Source of the DNA: Rhodobacter sp. 24-YEA-8
GTDB lineage: Bacteria; Pseudomonadota; Alphaproteobacteria; Rhodobacterales; Rhodobacteraceae
DNA: 64,000 nt
NCBI RefSeq assembly: GCF_900105075.1
Contig: NZ_FNSK01000001.1
Coordinates: 2,756,001-2,820,000, forward strand
Reading direction: 5' to 3'
Both the position numbers and the translations under genes were made by a program. Below the pieces are notes generated by a model. The model did no database searches and had not been told where the DNA came from. It saw nothing but the letters and a program-made list of their open reading frames with translations. Positions within the stretch are counted from its first letter, which is position 1. Each line of letters opens with the position of its first letter. Below are positions 1 through 8,560 of the stretch, one piece after another.

Positions 1-248
1 TTATTGACGCGCACCAGCTCGCGATGCACCGCCAGCCAGTCATCGGCAGACAGCGGATTGTCCATCTCCAGCTCGTCCAGCGAACGCTGGAGCCGCGCAA
101 TATGGCCGCCGAAATCGATCAGCTTGCCGCCCAGCACCGAGGTCACCTCGTAAACCCCGTCCGCCATCAGGAAACCACGGTCGAAAATGGAAACCGTGGC
201 CTCGGTTTCGGGCAGATACTGGCCATTCACATAGACGGTGCGGGTCAT
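1..248 (-). CDS. dat: D-amino-acid transaminase (class IV aminotransferase), N-terminal part
   Basis: This is the first 82 codons of a fold-type-IV PLP aminotransferase; the rest lies beyond the left edge. The ATG is at 248, and the N-terminus reads VYVNGQYLPETEATVSIFDRGF followed by a MADGVYEV-type segment, the hallmark of D-alanine/branched-chain transaminases. The family moves amino groups between D-amino acids (or branched-chain amino acids) and 2-oxo acids in the cytoplasm. It starts 4 bp after the stop of the racemase gene at 253-1215, so the two are almost certainly one transcript. That pairing favours D-amino-acid use over branched-chain synthesis. The PLP lysine lies outside the window, so substrate choice cannot be judged. 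Confidence 0.8.
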   Translation of the reverse strand, partial: MTRTVYVNGQYLPETEATVSIFDRGFLMADGVYEVTSVLGGKLIDFGGHIARLQRSLDELEMDNPLSADDWLAVHRELVRVN

Positions 249-252
249 GAGA

Positions 253-1215
253 CTATCCCCAGAGTTGGCGTTCGGGCGGATGAAGCTGCGACAGATCGTA
301 ACGCAGCGGGTGGGGCCGGTCTTCTGCCAGCAAAAGCGGCCCGTCAAGGTCTACATAGCCCGCGCCCTGCGCCAGCAGAACCGCAGGCGCCATCGCAAGC
401 GAGGATCCGACCATACACCCAACCATGATACCAAAGCCCTGCGCCTGCGCCGCTTCGCGCAAAGCCAGCGCCTCGGTCAGCCCGCCGGTCTTGTCGAGCT
501 TGATATTGATCACATCATAGCGGCCTCGCAGCGCGGCGAGGCTTTCGCGGTCATGACAGCTTTCATCGGCACAGACCGGCAGCGGGCGCGCCATTTCTGC
601 CAGCGCCTCATCCTGCCCCGCCGGAAGCGGCTGTTCGACCAGCACCACCCCCATCTCCACCAGACGCGGCGCGAGGTCCTTATAAACCTCCGGCGTCCAG
701 CCCTCATTCGCGTCGATGATCAGCCGCGCTTTAGGCGCACCACGCCGCACCGCCTCAAGCCGGGGCATGTCATCGGGCGTGCCGAGCTTGATTTTCAGGA
801 CCGGCCGGTCTGATGCCGCCCGTGCCGCCGCCTCCATCGCGGCAGGCTCGCCAAGCGAGAGGGTGAAAGCCGTCGTCACCGGCGCGGGCGCCGCAAGCCC
901 GGCCAGGTCCCATGCCCGGCGGCCTGAGATCTTCGCCTCCAGATCCCAGAGCGCGCAGTCAACCGCATTCCGCGCCGCTCCCGCAGGCAGCGCCGTTTGC
1001 AGCCCGGTCCGTGTGATCCCCCGCGTAAGGCCAGCAATCTCAGCCAGCACCGAGTCGAGGCTTTCGCCATAGCGTGCATAGGGCACGCATTCGCCATGCC
1101 CGGTCATGCCACTGCGCGCCACCTGCACCGTTACCACCTGCGCCTCGGTTTTCGAGCCACGGCTGATGGTGAAAACCTGCGCGAGGCGAAAACGGGCAGT
1201 TGTGGCAGTTATCAT
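253..1215 (-). CDS. Enolase-superfamily racemase (dipeptide epimerase / DgcA-like)
   Basis: A 320-residue muconate-lactonizing/enolase-superfamily protein. Visible catalytic elements are the KIK pair (Lys141, Lys143), metal ligands Asp168 in DANEGW, Glu194 in VEQPLP and Asp217 in ADES, and the second-face lysine in NIKLDKTGG (Lys239). This is the two-lysine layout of L-Ala-D/L-Glu epimerases and of the N-acetyl-D-Glu racemase DgcA. I chose the ATG at 1215 because an AGGAGA ribosome site lies just upstream; a longer frame to 1308 lacks family similarity. The next gene is a D-amino-acid transaminase 4 bp away. Family known: racemization of a dipeptide or N-acyl amino acid. Inference: D-glutamate or murein-peptide catabolism; the exact substrate is open. 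Confidence 0.82.
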   Translation of the reverse strand: MITATTARFRLAQVFTISRGSKTEAQVVTVQVARSGMTGHGECVPYARYGESLDSVLAEIAGLTRGITRTGLQTALPAGAARNAVDCALWDLEAKISGRRAWDLAGLAAPAPVTTAFTLSLGEPAAMEAAARAASDRPVLKIKLGTPDDMPRLEAVRRGAPKARLIIDANEGWTPEVYKDLAPRLVEMGVVLVEQPLPAGQDEALAEMARPLPVCADESCHDRESLAALRGRYDVINIKLDKTGGLTEALALREAAQAQGFGIMVGCMVGSSLAMAPAVLLAQGAGYVDLDGPLLLAEDRPHPLRYDLSQLHPPERQLWG

Positions 1216-1391
1216 CGGGAGGTCTCCTGTTCCCGCGCCAGTTTCCGCGCGTCCGGGGTGAGGGCAAGCGAAAACAGCGCCGCTTTGCGGCATGGATTTT
1301 CTGCGCACGCAAATTCCTCTTGCAAGCGCAAAAGCAACAATCTAACCAAATCACCAACAGTATAGAAATATGATTACCAAAGGATGCGCTC

Positions 1392-2351
1392 ATGAGCTTT
1401 CGCCTCCAGCCCCCTGCCCCTGCCCGCCCCAATCGCTGCCAGCTGTTTGGCCCGGGCTCACGGCCGGCGCTGTTTGAAAAGATGGCGGCCTCGGCGGCGG
1501 ATGTGATCAACCTTGACCTGGAAGATTCCGTGGCGCCCCAGGACAAGGATCAGGCGCGGCAGAATATCATCGAGGCCGTGAATAGCATCGACTGGGGAAA
1601 AAAGACGCTCTCGGTCAGAATCAACGGGCTGGACACCCCCTGGTGGTATCGCGACGTGGTCGACCTGCTGGAACAAGCCGGTGAGCGGCTTGATCAGATC
1701 ATGATCCCCAAAGTCGGTTGCGCCGCCGATGTCTATGCCGTGGACGCGCTGGTCACAGCCATTGAGCGCGCAAAGGGCCGCACCAGACCGATCAGCTTTG
1801 AGGTCATCATCGAAACTGCCGCCGGCATCGCCCATGTCGAAGAAATCGCCGCCTCCAGCCCCCGCCTGCAGGCCGTGAGCCTCGGCGCCGCCGATTTCGC
1901 GGCCTCGATGGGGATGCAGACCACCGGCATCGGCGGCACCCAGGAAAACTATTACATGCACCGGGAAGGCCAGAAATACTGGTCCGACCCCTGGCACTGG
2001 GCCCAGGCCGCCATCGTCGCCGCCTGCCGCACCCATGGCGTGCTGCCGGTCGACGGCCCCTTCGGCGACTTCTCGGATGATGAGGGCTTCCGCGCCCAGG
2101 CTCTGCGTTCGGCCACTCTGGGCATGGTCGGAAAATGGGCAATCCACCCAAAACAGGTGGCGCTGGCCAATGAGGTCTTCACCCCGTCGGAAAGCGCCGT
2201 AACCGAGGCCCGGGAGATCCTCAGCGCGATGGAGGCGGCCAAAGCCGCAGGCCAGGGTGCCGCCACATACAAGGGCCGGCTGATCGACATCGCCTCGATG
2301 CGCCAGGCCGAAGTGATCGTCCGCCAGGCCGAGATCATTGCCGGGCGGTGA
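1392..2351 (+). CDS. mcl1: L-malyl-CoA / beta-methylmalyl-CoA lyase
   Basis: A 319-residue member of the HpcH/HpaI-citrate lyase beta family. It closely resembles the Rhodobacter Mcl1 protein as I remember it, from the first residues (MSFRLQP, then RPNRCQLFGPGSRPALFEKM) through WAIHPKQ near the C-terminus. Metal and substrate residues are visible: DLEDSV at 42-47, Arg76 in VRINGLD, Glu141 and Asp168. Mcl1 cleaves beta-methylmalyl-CoA to propionyl-CoA and glyoxylate, and makes malyl-CoA from acetyl-CoA and glyoxylate, in the ethylmalonyl-CoA pathway that replaces the glyoxylate bypass. The gene stands alone and is divergent from the D-amino-acid operon across 176 bp. Its presence suggests growth on acetate or C2 precursors by that route. 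Confidence 0.93.
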   Translation: MSFRLQPPAPARPNRCQLFGPGSRPALFEKMAASAADVINLDLEDSVAPQDKDQARQNIIEAVNSIDWGKKTLSVRINGLDTPWWYRDVVDLLEQAGERLDQIMIPKVGCAADVYAVDALVTAIERAKGRTRPISFEVIIETAAGIAHVEEIAASSPRLQAVSLGAADFAASMGMQTTGIGGTQENYYMHREGQKYWSDPWHWAQAAIVAACRTHGVLPVDGPFGDFSDDEGFRAQALRSATLGMVGKWAIHPKQVALANEVFTPSESAVTEAREILSAMEAAKAAGQGAATYKGRLIDIASMRQAEVIVRQAEIIAGR

Positions 2352-2589
2352 AGAGAATCCGTTGACACACTGCTTTTACAATGTGCAACATCGTCGCAAC
2401 CAGGCCCGCCCCTGAGGCGGATTTGAAAAGGACACCCGCGCCGCGACCACAGGGAGAGGAGGCCCTGCGCGGCAAATGGGAGGAAGCACACCCCGTGGCG
2501 AAAGCTGCGGGGTGCTGCCATTTCCGGTGCCCAGTTTTGGCGCCCCGTTTTGGCGCCACGCCTCTGGCAGGCTGCGGAAGCCTCCGGCG

Positions 2590-2655
2590 GGGATATTTAA
2601 GGACAGATGAAATCGGCATGCTCTCTTCGGCTTTTCATCTGTCCTTAAATATCCC
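2590..2655. repeat. Intergenic inverted repeat (23-bp arms)
   Basis: The arms at 2590-2612 and 2633-2655 are perfect 23-bp inverted copies around a 20-base loop. The right arm contains TTTCATCTGTCCTTAAATAT. The same 23 bases occur singly at 43811-43833. Both right-hand copies continue into a run of G, a small hairpin and a GGGGGCTGGCCCCC palindrome. The element fills most of the 430 bp between mcl1 and accA, which otherwise hold no credible gene. It may end mcl1 transcription, but it lacks the usual T tract. Confidence 0.85.
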
Positions 2656-2781
2656 GGGGGTGAGCGGCACAGCCGCGAGGGGGCTGGCCCCCTCTGCTTC
2701 TCTGCCTGCCACGTGCGGCGTCAGTTGCACTTTGCGCCCGCCCCCTCCATATAGGAGGCGATCAGAATAAGGGTCCAGCGC

Positions 2782-3741
2782 ATGATCTATCTCGATTTCG
2801 AAAAGCCCCTGGCCGAGATCGAAGGCAAAGCCGAGGAATTGAGGGCGCTTGCCCGTAAGGATTCGGCGATGGATGTCACGCGGGAAGCCGAAGCGCTTGA
2901 CCGCAAGGCCGAGACCGCTTTGCGCGATCTCTACAAGAATCTCTCTGCCTGGCAAAAATGCCAGGTGGCGCGTCACCCGGACCGGCCGCATTGCCAGTCC
3001 TATATCGACGCGCTCTTTACCGAATATACGCCGCTTGCCGGTGATCGGGCCTTTGCCGATGACCATGCGGTCATGGGTGGCATCGCCCGGTTCAATGATC
3101 GCCCGGTCATGGTGATCGGCCATGAAAAGGGCCATGATACCAAAACCCGGATCGAACATAATTTCGGCATGGCCCGCCCCGAAGGCTATCGCAAGGCGAT
3201 CCGGCTGATGGATCTTGCCGACCGCTTCGGCCTGCCGGTGATCACGCTCGTCGACACGCCCGGCGCCTATCCGGGCAAGGGCGCGGAAGAGCGCGGCCAG
3301 TCTGAGGCCATTGCGCGCTCGACCGAGAAATGCCTGTCGCTCGGCGTACCGCTGATCTCGGTGATCATCGGCGAGGGTGGCTCGGGCGGTGCGGTGGCCT
3401 TTGCGACCGCTAATCGCGTCGCGATGCTTGAGCATTCGGTCTATTCGGTCATCTCGCCGGAAGGCTGCGCCTCGATCCTGTGGAAGGATGCCGAGAAGAT
3501 GCGCGAAGCGGCCGAGGCGCTGCGCCTGACCGCCCAGGATCTGCAAAAGCTCGGGATTGCGGACCGCATCATCAAAGAGCCGGTCGGCGGTGCGCAGCGC
3601 GCGCCTTCGGAGGCGGTCGATGCTGTAGGCAAGGCGATTGCCGTGATGCTGGCAGAACTGACCGACAAGAAACCGGCAGCCCTGCGCAAAGACCGCCGGC
3701 AGAAATTCCTCGACATGGGATCGCGCGGGCTGGCGGCCTGA
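2782..3741 (+). CDS. accA: Acetyl-CoA carboxylase carboxyltransferase subunit alpha
   Basis: A 319-residue protein that matches AccA along its full length. The N-terminal helical region ([18 protein letters not shown]) is followed by the crotonase-fold core with the CoA/biotin-site glycine motif [10 protein letters not shown] (197-206) and [12 protein letters not shown] (225-236). With AccD it transfers the carboxyl group from carboxy-biotin to acetyl-CoA to give malonyl-CoA, the committed step of fatty-acid synthesis, in the cytoplasm. As is common in bacteria, accA stands apart from accBC and accD. It is flanked by the inverted repeat upstream and a Hint-domain gene downstream, neither functionally related. 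The length is normal and no motif is missing. Confidence 0.97.
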   Translation: MIYLDFEKPLAEIEGKAEELRALARKDSAMDVTREAEALDRKAETALRDLYKNLSAWQKCQVARHPDRPHCQSYIDALFTEYTPLAGDRAFADDHAVMGGIARFNDRPVMVIGHEKGHDTKTRIEHNFGMARPEGYRKAIRLMDLADRFGLPVITLVDTPGAYPGKGAEERGQSEAIARSTEKCLSLGVPLISVIIGEGGSGGAVAFATANRVAMLEHSVYSVISPEGCASILWKDAEKMREAAEALRLTAQDLQKLGIADRIIKEPVGGAQRAPSEAVDAVGKAIAVMLAELTDKKPAALRKDRRQKFLDMGSRGLAA

Positions 3742-3903
3742 TCGCTGGCGCTGCGGCGCCCCTTGACGACAAAACAGCACCTGCTGATCAGTAGCACCCT
3801 GGTCGACCGGCTTTGCCAGCGACCAAGTTTTGCCACATCTGACCCATATTAAGACCTCACTCTTCCGGCAGCTTCGATCAGAACGCATTGGAGGGGTCTG
3901 ATC

Positions 3904-4926
3904 GTGCCTGTTACGAATCTCATTGTTAACGGAAGTTTCGATCAGGGCAGCACGGGCTGGTCCGGCACCGATCTGGAAACCAGCTATGACGAGGGCACCT
4001 ATCTCGGGAATGGGTCGCCGAATCGTGTTGCCGAAATGGATGGCGCCAGCAACAAGATCACCGTGATGTATCAGGTGGTCCATATCGACCATGCCGGTTC
4101 GGTTCCGCTGGAATTCCGCACAGCGCTGCGCCAGGGGCAGCCGCTCGCCAATAAAGAAGGCTTCCGCGTCGACATCATAGACTCGAACGGCAAGGTCATC
4201 TTTACCAAGTCGATCTATCCTCAGGGGCAGACCTGGGAACATCACAGCCTCGCCATCGACTTCCCGAGCGCCGGCGATTACCGCGTCAGCTTTACCGAGC
4301 TGGGGGTGAACAACAGCTATGGCGCGATCATTGATGATATCTCGATGCTGGTCTGCTTTGTGGCCGGCACGCTGATCGAGACGCCCGATGGCCAACGCCC
4401 GGTCGAGGATCTCCGCCCCGGCGATCTGGTCTTCAATGCCGAGGGCGAGGCTCTGCCGGTGATCTGGACGGGCGCGCGCCGGGTCCCGATGGAAGACCAG
4501 ATTATCGATGAAAGCCTGCGTCCGGTCGTGTTCGAGCCCGGCTCGCTTGGCAAGGGCCTGCCTGCGCGGCGCCTCGCGGTTTCCCCGCAGCACCGGATGC
4601 TGGTCTCGGGCTGGAAGGCCGAGCTCTGGTTCGCGGAATCGGAAGTGCTGGTGCCGGCGATCTCACTGGTGAATGGCGATACCATCCGCCAGGCCACAGC
4701 TGATGAGGATGTGACCTATGTGCATTTCCTCTTTGAGGGTCATGAGATCGTCCTCGCCGAAGGGTGCCCGAGCGAGAGTTTCCACCCTGGGGACCATTCG
4801 CTGAATGGGCTGGACCGCGACGCGCGCAACGAAGTCCTCGCACTTTTCCCTGAGCTGAATACCACGCCGGTCATCGCCGCGCGTCAGGTCATTCGTCGCA
4901 AATTGGCCTCGGTTCTGGTGAACTGA
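3904..4926 (+). CDS. Hint-domain protein with N-terminal beta-sandwich
   Basis: A 340-residue protein in two parts. Residues 1-150 look like a jelly-roll/carbohydrate-binding-like domain (start VTNLIVNGSFDQGSTGW; DYRVSF and IIDDISM near its end). Residues 151-340 form a Hint (Hedgehog/intein) domain. This begins exactly at Cys151 (CFVAGTLIETPDG, RPVEDLRPGDLV) and carries the B-block SPQHRMLV near 227-234. The translation starts at GTG, with GGAGGGG 8-14 bases upstream. Hint domains self-process at their N-terminal Cys. In the Rhodobacteraceae Hint_2 group the usual fate and role are unknown. No signal peptide is visible, so any export would be by a leaderless route. The gene stands alone. Confidence 0.85.
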   Translation: MPVTNLIVNGSFDQGSTGWSGTDLETSYDEGTYLGNGSPNRVAEMDGASNKITVMYQVVHIDHAGSVPLEFRTALRQGQPLANKEGFRVDIIDSNGKVIFTKSIYPQGQTWEHHSLAIDFPSAGDYRVSFTELGVNNSYGAIIDDISMLVCFVAGTLIETPDGQRPVEDLRPGDLVFNAEGEALPVIWTGARRVPMEDQIIDESLRPVVFEPGSLGKGLPARRLAVSPQHRMLVSGWKAELWFAESEVLVPAISLVNGDTIRQATADEDVTYVHFLFEGHEIVLAEGCPSESFHPGDHSLNGLDRDARNEVLALFPELNTTPVIAARQVIRRKLASVLVN

Positions 4927-4944
4927 CCGGGGGCGCTTGCCGCG

Positions 4945-5694
4945 TCAGCCCCGCGATGCCGGGGCCGGCGTCAGGATGAAACCGGCCTCGGCCATCAGCC
5001 TGTTGGAATTGCTTTCAATCTTGTCCTCGATAAGTGCGAGGAATTCGGGCAAGGGGAGACCCGGCTCGATGCGCGGCAGGAATTCGATCACGGCCAGACC
5101 CGGTTTGCGCAGGATGCTGCGCTTTGGCCAGAAGACCCCCACATTGGTTGCCACCGGCACACAGGGCTGATCAAGCTGCTGATAAAGCAAGCCGGATCCG
5201 GCTTTATACGGCTTTATCACCCCTGGCGCGACCCGGGTGCCCTGCGGGTAGATCACCAGCTGCCCCGGATCCGTGCGTCCCTTCGCCACATCTGCTTTCA
5301 TCTTCGCGATCGCGGCGCCGCGCCGGCCCCGATCAACCGGGATACAGCCGATCCTGAGAGCATATTGCCCAAGGAAAGGCGTGTAAATCAGCTCGCGTTT
5401 CATGATGAATTTCGGGCGCGGCAAGGTGCCGAAAATCACCAGAATGTCAAAAAAGCTCTGATGTTTTGCGGCGACGATCACCTCATCCTGCGGCACCTCG
5501 CCACGGATCTCGGTACGCAGGCCGCAAAGGATCCGAACCGAGGCGATCACCCAGCGGGCGTAGAGATGGCAGGCGGCAAAGGCTCCGTTGCGCGATATCA
5601 GCGCCCAGGGTGCGAAGACCACCGCGAACACGGCCAGCATGACATACATCTGGATCACGAAAATCAGCGACAACAGCCAGCGAAACACGATCAT
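4945..5694 (-). CDS. plsC: 1-acyl-sn-glycerol-3-phosphate acyltransferase
   Basis: A 249-residue membrane-associated acyltransferase. It has an N-terminal hydrophobic segment (about 5-32), the catalytic HX4D motif as HQSFFD (His78, Asp83), and the substrate-phosphate motif YPQGTR (149-154). The family adds the second acyl chain to lysophosphatidic acid to give phosphatidic acid at the inner membrane. Its start overlaps the ftsX stop by 4 bp, making it the last gene of an ftsE-ftsX-plsC unit. That arrangement may couple phospholipid supply with division, although the coupling is inference. Length and motifs are normal. Confidence 0.92.
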   Translation of the reverse strand: MIVFRWLLSLIFVIQMYVMLAVFAVVFAPWALISRNGAFAACHLYARWVIASVRILCGLRTEIRGEVPQDEVIVAAKHQSFFDILVIFGTLPRPKFIMKRELIYTPFLGQYALRIGCIPVDRGRRGAAIAKMKADVAKGRTDPGQLVIYPQGTRVAPGVIKPYKAGSGLLYQQLDQPCVPVATNVGVFWPKRSILRKPGLAVIEFLPRIEPGLPLPEFLALIEDKIESNSNRLMAEAGFILTPAPASRG

Positions 5695-6602
5695 CTGAAT
5701 TCCCTCAGCTTGCGCAGGGCGGCGTAGCGGGTCGAGAAAAAGGCCACGAGCCCGACCAGCGGCGGCAGGATAAAGGGCAACAGCCAGCCCAATCCGGTAA
5801 AGCCAAGACCGGTCAGGAAGGCGCCGGCAGTGTCGGCCCCCGGCAGGAACAACATGCCGACGATCCCGGCCACCGCACCGACACAGGCACCGGCAAAGGC
5901 CCGCAGCGTGAAACGCCGCACGAAAGCGCGGGCGATATACTGGTCGCGGGCGCCCACCAGCCGCAACACACGTACGACCTGGGCATTGGCCTCCAACGAG
6001 GCACTTGCCGCCAGTGTCACCATTGCGGCCATAGCAGTGCCGATCAGCACGATCGACAAGAGGCCCAGCAGCCGCAGCTTCGAGGCAGCCTCGGCCAGCG
6101 GACGGCGCCAGCGGGTATGATCATCGAGCACCGCACCGGGCGCCTCGGCGCTGAGCCTCTGGCGCAGACCCTCGGCATCATACCCGGGATCGGCCTCGGT
6201 CACTTCGATCAGACGCGGCAGGGGCAGCTCCTCGACCGGCAGTTCGGCGCCGAACCAGGGCTCAAGCAAAGCGCGGTTTTCCGCATCGGTGAGGGCGCGG
6301 GCGGCCTCGACCCCCGGCGTCGCGGCCAACAGCGTCAGAATCGCCGCCGTCTGCTGCTCCATCTGCGCGGGTGGCGCCGAAAGGCGGATCGTCGAGGTCC
6401 GCGCCAGCGCATCCGACCAGCGCCCGGCCAGCCGGCCCGAAGCCAACGACAGCGCCATCGCGAAAACGCAGAGAAAGGTCATCGCGGCGGCGGTGAACGA
6501 GGTCAGCCAGGCGGTGTGACCCGAAGGCGGCACCACACGGTCGGATCGCGCATCCGGCGACATCAGGGCAAGGGCGCGGGCAATCGGTCTGGGCAGTTTC
6601 AC
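5691..6602 (-). CDS. ftsX: Cell division protein FtsX (permease-like)
   Basis: A 303-residue protein with the FtsX topology. There is one membrane segment at about 31-55, a large periplasmic domain (about 56-177), then three further membrane segments near 178-200, 235-255 and 268-290. FtsX partners the FtsE ATPase and, in studied bacteria, transmits ATP hydrolysis across the membrane to activate murein hydrolases at the septum. Its first codon overlaps the ftsE stop by 4 bp and its end overlaps plsC by 4 bp. The sequence is diverged, as is usual for this family, so the call rests on topology plus linkage to ftsE. Confidence 0.9.
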   Translation of the reverse strand: MKLPRPIARALALMSPDARSDRVVPPSGHTAWLTSFTAAAMTFLCVFAMALSLASGRLAGRWSDALARTSTIRLSAPPAQMEQQTAAILTLLAATPGVEAARALTDAENRALLEPWFGAELPVEELPLPRLIEVTEADPGYDAEGLRQRLSAEAPGAVLDDHTRWRRPLAEAASKLRLLGLLSIVLIGTAMAAMVTLAASASLEANAQVVRVLRLVGARDQYIARAFVRRFTLRAFAGACVGAVAGIVGMLFLPGADTAGAFLTGLGFTGLGWLLPFILPPLVGLVAFFSTRYAALRKLREFR

Positions 6603-7270
6603 AGATCCGCCCCCGCCAGCTGAATCCGCCGCTTTGAGATACGCAGCACCCGGGTCGGGATCTGGTTCTTGGCCTGGCGGATCAGGTTCAGATCATGCGT
6701 CGCGATCAGGATCGTCTTGCCCATCCGGTTCAGTTCGACCAGCAGCGTCAGCAGCCTGAGCGACATTTCCCAGTCGACATTGCCCGTGGGCTCATCGGCG
6801 AGAATGATATCGGGCCCCATGATGATTGCACGTGCCAGGGCCGCGCGTTGCCGTTCGCCCCCGGAAAGCGAGGGCGGCAGTGCATCGGCGAGATGCGACA
6901 GTCCGACCCATTTCAACAGCTCGTCCAGATCGCCGCTTTCGCCCCGCCGCCCGGCGACGGTCAGTGGCAATTGCACATTGGCGGCAAGCGGCAGATGGTC
7001 GAGAAACTGCACATCCTGATGCACCACCCCGATCCGCCGGCGCAGGTTCGCCACATCGTCACGCGGCAGCGACTTCACCTCGCGGTCAAACAGGGTGACA
7101 TGGCCGGACGTGGGCAGAAGCTCGGCATAGGCGAGCTTGAGGAATGTCGTCTTGCCCGACCCCGAGGGGCCGGTCAGAAAGTGAAACGACCCCGGCGCCA
7201 GCTTCAGCGTCACATCCGACAGAAGCTCGCCACCGCCGTAGTTATAGGCTGCACTTTCAAAGGCAATCAC
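6599..7270 (-). CDS. ftsE: Cell division ATP-binding protein FtsE
   Basis: A 223-residue ABC ATPase. Walker A is GPSGSGKT (34-41), the signature is LSGGERQR (134-141), and Walker B runs into ILADEPTGNVD (155-165), a stretch typical of FtsE. Translation appears to start at GTG (7270), preceded by a G-rich site. FtsE works with FtsX at the division site in the inner membrane. It is the first gene of ftsE-ftsX-plsC and is divergent from the zinc-ribbon gene across 199 bp, which must hold both promoters. Confidence 0.94.
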   Translation of the reverse strand: MIAFESAAYNYGGGELLSDVTLKLAPGSFHFLTGPSGSGKTTFLKLAYAELLPTSGHVTLFDREVKSLPRDDVANLRRRIGVVHQDVQFLDHLPLAANVQLPLTVAGRRGESGDLDELLKWVGLSHLADALPPSLSGGERQRAALARAIIMGPDIILADEPTGNVDWEMSLRLLTLLVELNRMGKTILIATHDLNLIRQAKNQIPTRVLRISKRRIQLAGADL

Positions 7271-7469
7271 TGCCCGATCCCCCTGCGATGCCTCCGCGAC
7301 ACCCCTGCGATACCATTGCGCGCCCGAGTTTTATGCGCGCTCACTCTGACAAACCATGACTTAATTCGCACGGCTCTCAGGGATTGTTCAAGTCCGGGAC
7401 ACATAGTCTTGGACGATTGCAGGATTATTGTTAGAAGAGAAAAGGGCTTAGCTTGGGGCGGGGTTTTTC

Positions 7470-8465
7470 ATGTTACTGGCATGTCCAAATTGTGACGCCA
7501 GATACGATGTGCCGGATAGTGCGATCCCGGAGGCCGGGCGCGACGTTCAGTGCTCGAATTGCGGCCATGCCTGGTTCCAACTGCCGGCTGAGTCGGTCTC
7601 AGACGGTCTGGCTGGTGCCTTTGCGGAAGATCGGACGGGTGCTGATTTCGCCGAGACTTCCGGAGGCGAAGGCAATACTGCTGAAAGATCAGCAAAAAAA
7701 TACGAAGGTGCCGCGGCTTCCAGAGAACCCGACGTCGTCGCGGGCATCGCAGATGTGGCAGAGGCTGAGGCGGCACCCGCGCACAGTGCCGACCTGACTG
7801 GCCCCAACATGACTGGCACCGATGCGCTGAAAGCCGCTCTGGCCGGCAAGGCTGCAGCCGCGCCGGTCGCACCCCCGGCCCCTGCAGCGGAGCCGGTACG
7901 CCGTGACCTGGACGAGGCCGTGCTGGAAATCCTGCGCGAAGAAGCCGAACGCGAGGCCAGCGCCCGCAAAGCCGAAGCGCAGCGCAATACAAATCGCAGG
8001 GCCGAGGCCGATACCGGGCTGCAATCGCAGCCCGAGCTGTCAATACCCGCGCCCACGCCGGAAATGACCGCCCAGCAAAAGCGCCTGGCCATGCTGCGCG
8101 GCGAAGATCTCGACGAGCCGGAGCCCGCCCGCCCGACGGCGCGGCGCGATCTCTTGCCCGACGTCGAGGAAATCAATTCCACATTGCAGCCCGATGACAA
8201 CCGCTTCGATCCCGAAGCCGAGGTGGATTCGCTGCCGGATCTGACCCGGGGCAGTTTCCGCACCGGCTTCCTTCTGGCGATTCTGGTGCTGGTGATCGCA
8301 GCGCTGCTCTATGTTTTTTCCGACCGTATCGTCGCGGCGGTACCGGCGCTGGAAGGCGCATTGCAGGCCTATGTTCTCTTTGTCGACAACCTGCGCAACT
8401 GGCTCAATTCGCTGATGGATGATGCGACTCAGGCGCTGACAGGCGATCCGCAGACCGGCGGCTGA
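7470..8465 (+). CDS. Zinc-ribbon (MJ0042-type) single-pass membrane protein
   Basis: A 331-residue protein. The N-terminus is a compact zinc ribbon (Cys5, Cys8, Cys28, Cys31; LACPNCDARYDVPDSAIP then VQCSNCGHAWFQ). It is followed by about 220 residues of Ala/Glu/Pro-rich low-complexity sequence, one hydrophobic segment at about 266-284 and a short tail. The layout resembles alphaproteobacterial 'zinc-ribbon domain-containing' proteins of unknown function, and the N-terminal family is often found at the head of membrane-anchored regulators. With the ribbon in the cytoplasm, a role as an RNA, DNA or protein adaptor is possible but not shown. It is divergent from ftsEX and ends in a strong shared terminator. 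Confidence 0.78.
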   Translation: MLLACPNCDARYDVPDSAIPEAGRDVQCSNCGHAWFQLPAESVSDGLAGAFAEDRTGADFAETSGGEGNTAERSAKKYEGAAASREPDVVAGIADVAEAEAAPAHSADLTGPNMTGTDALKAALAGKAAAAPVAPPAPAAEPVRRDLDEAVLEILREEAEREASARKAEAQRNTNRRAEADTGLQSQPELSIPAPTPEMTAQQKRLAMLRGEDLDEPEPARPTARRDLLPDVEEINSTLQPDDNRFDPEAEVDSLPDLTRGSFRTGFLLAILVLVIAALLYVFSDRIVAAVPALEGALQAYVLFVDNLRNWLNSLMDDATQALTGDPQTGG

Positions 8466-8502
8466 GGCCCGGGCCCGTCTCCGAAAGGCCAATACCCTGA
8501 AA

Positions 8503-8535
8503 AAAAACCGCGCCGCTGCATCCGGCGCGGTTTTT
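8503..8535. terminator. Bidirectional Rho-independent terminator
   Basis: AAAAACCGCGCCG and CGGCGCGGTTTTT form a 13-bp stem around a 7-base loop, with A and T tracts on both sides. It lies between the convergent zinc-ribbon gene and the DUF4175-type gene and can serve both. Confidence 0.9.
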
Positions 8536-8560
8536 CTTTTCAGGTTTTCGCCGCTGGACG

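Noticed and set aside
2381..2770. Small plus-strand frame in the mcl1-accA gap
   Set aside because: It runs through the inverted repeat, lacks a ribosome site and has no family.
2635..4593. Long open frame on the minus strand across accA and the Hint gene
   Set aside because: It is antisense to two genes with clear family motifs; in GC-rich DNA the opposite strand of real genes is often open. Its sequence is Arg/His-rich with no family.
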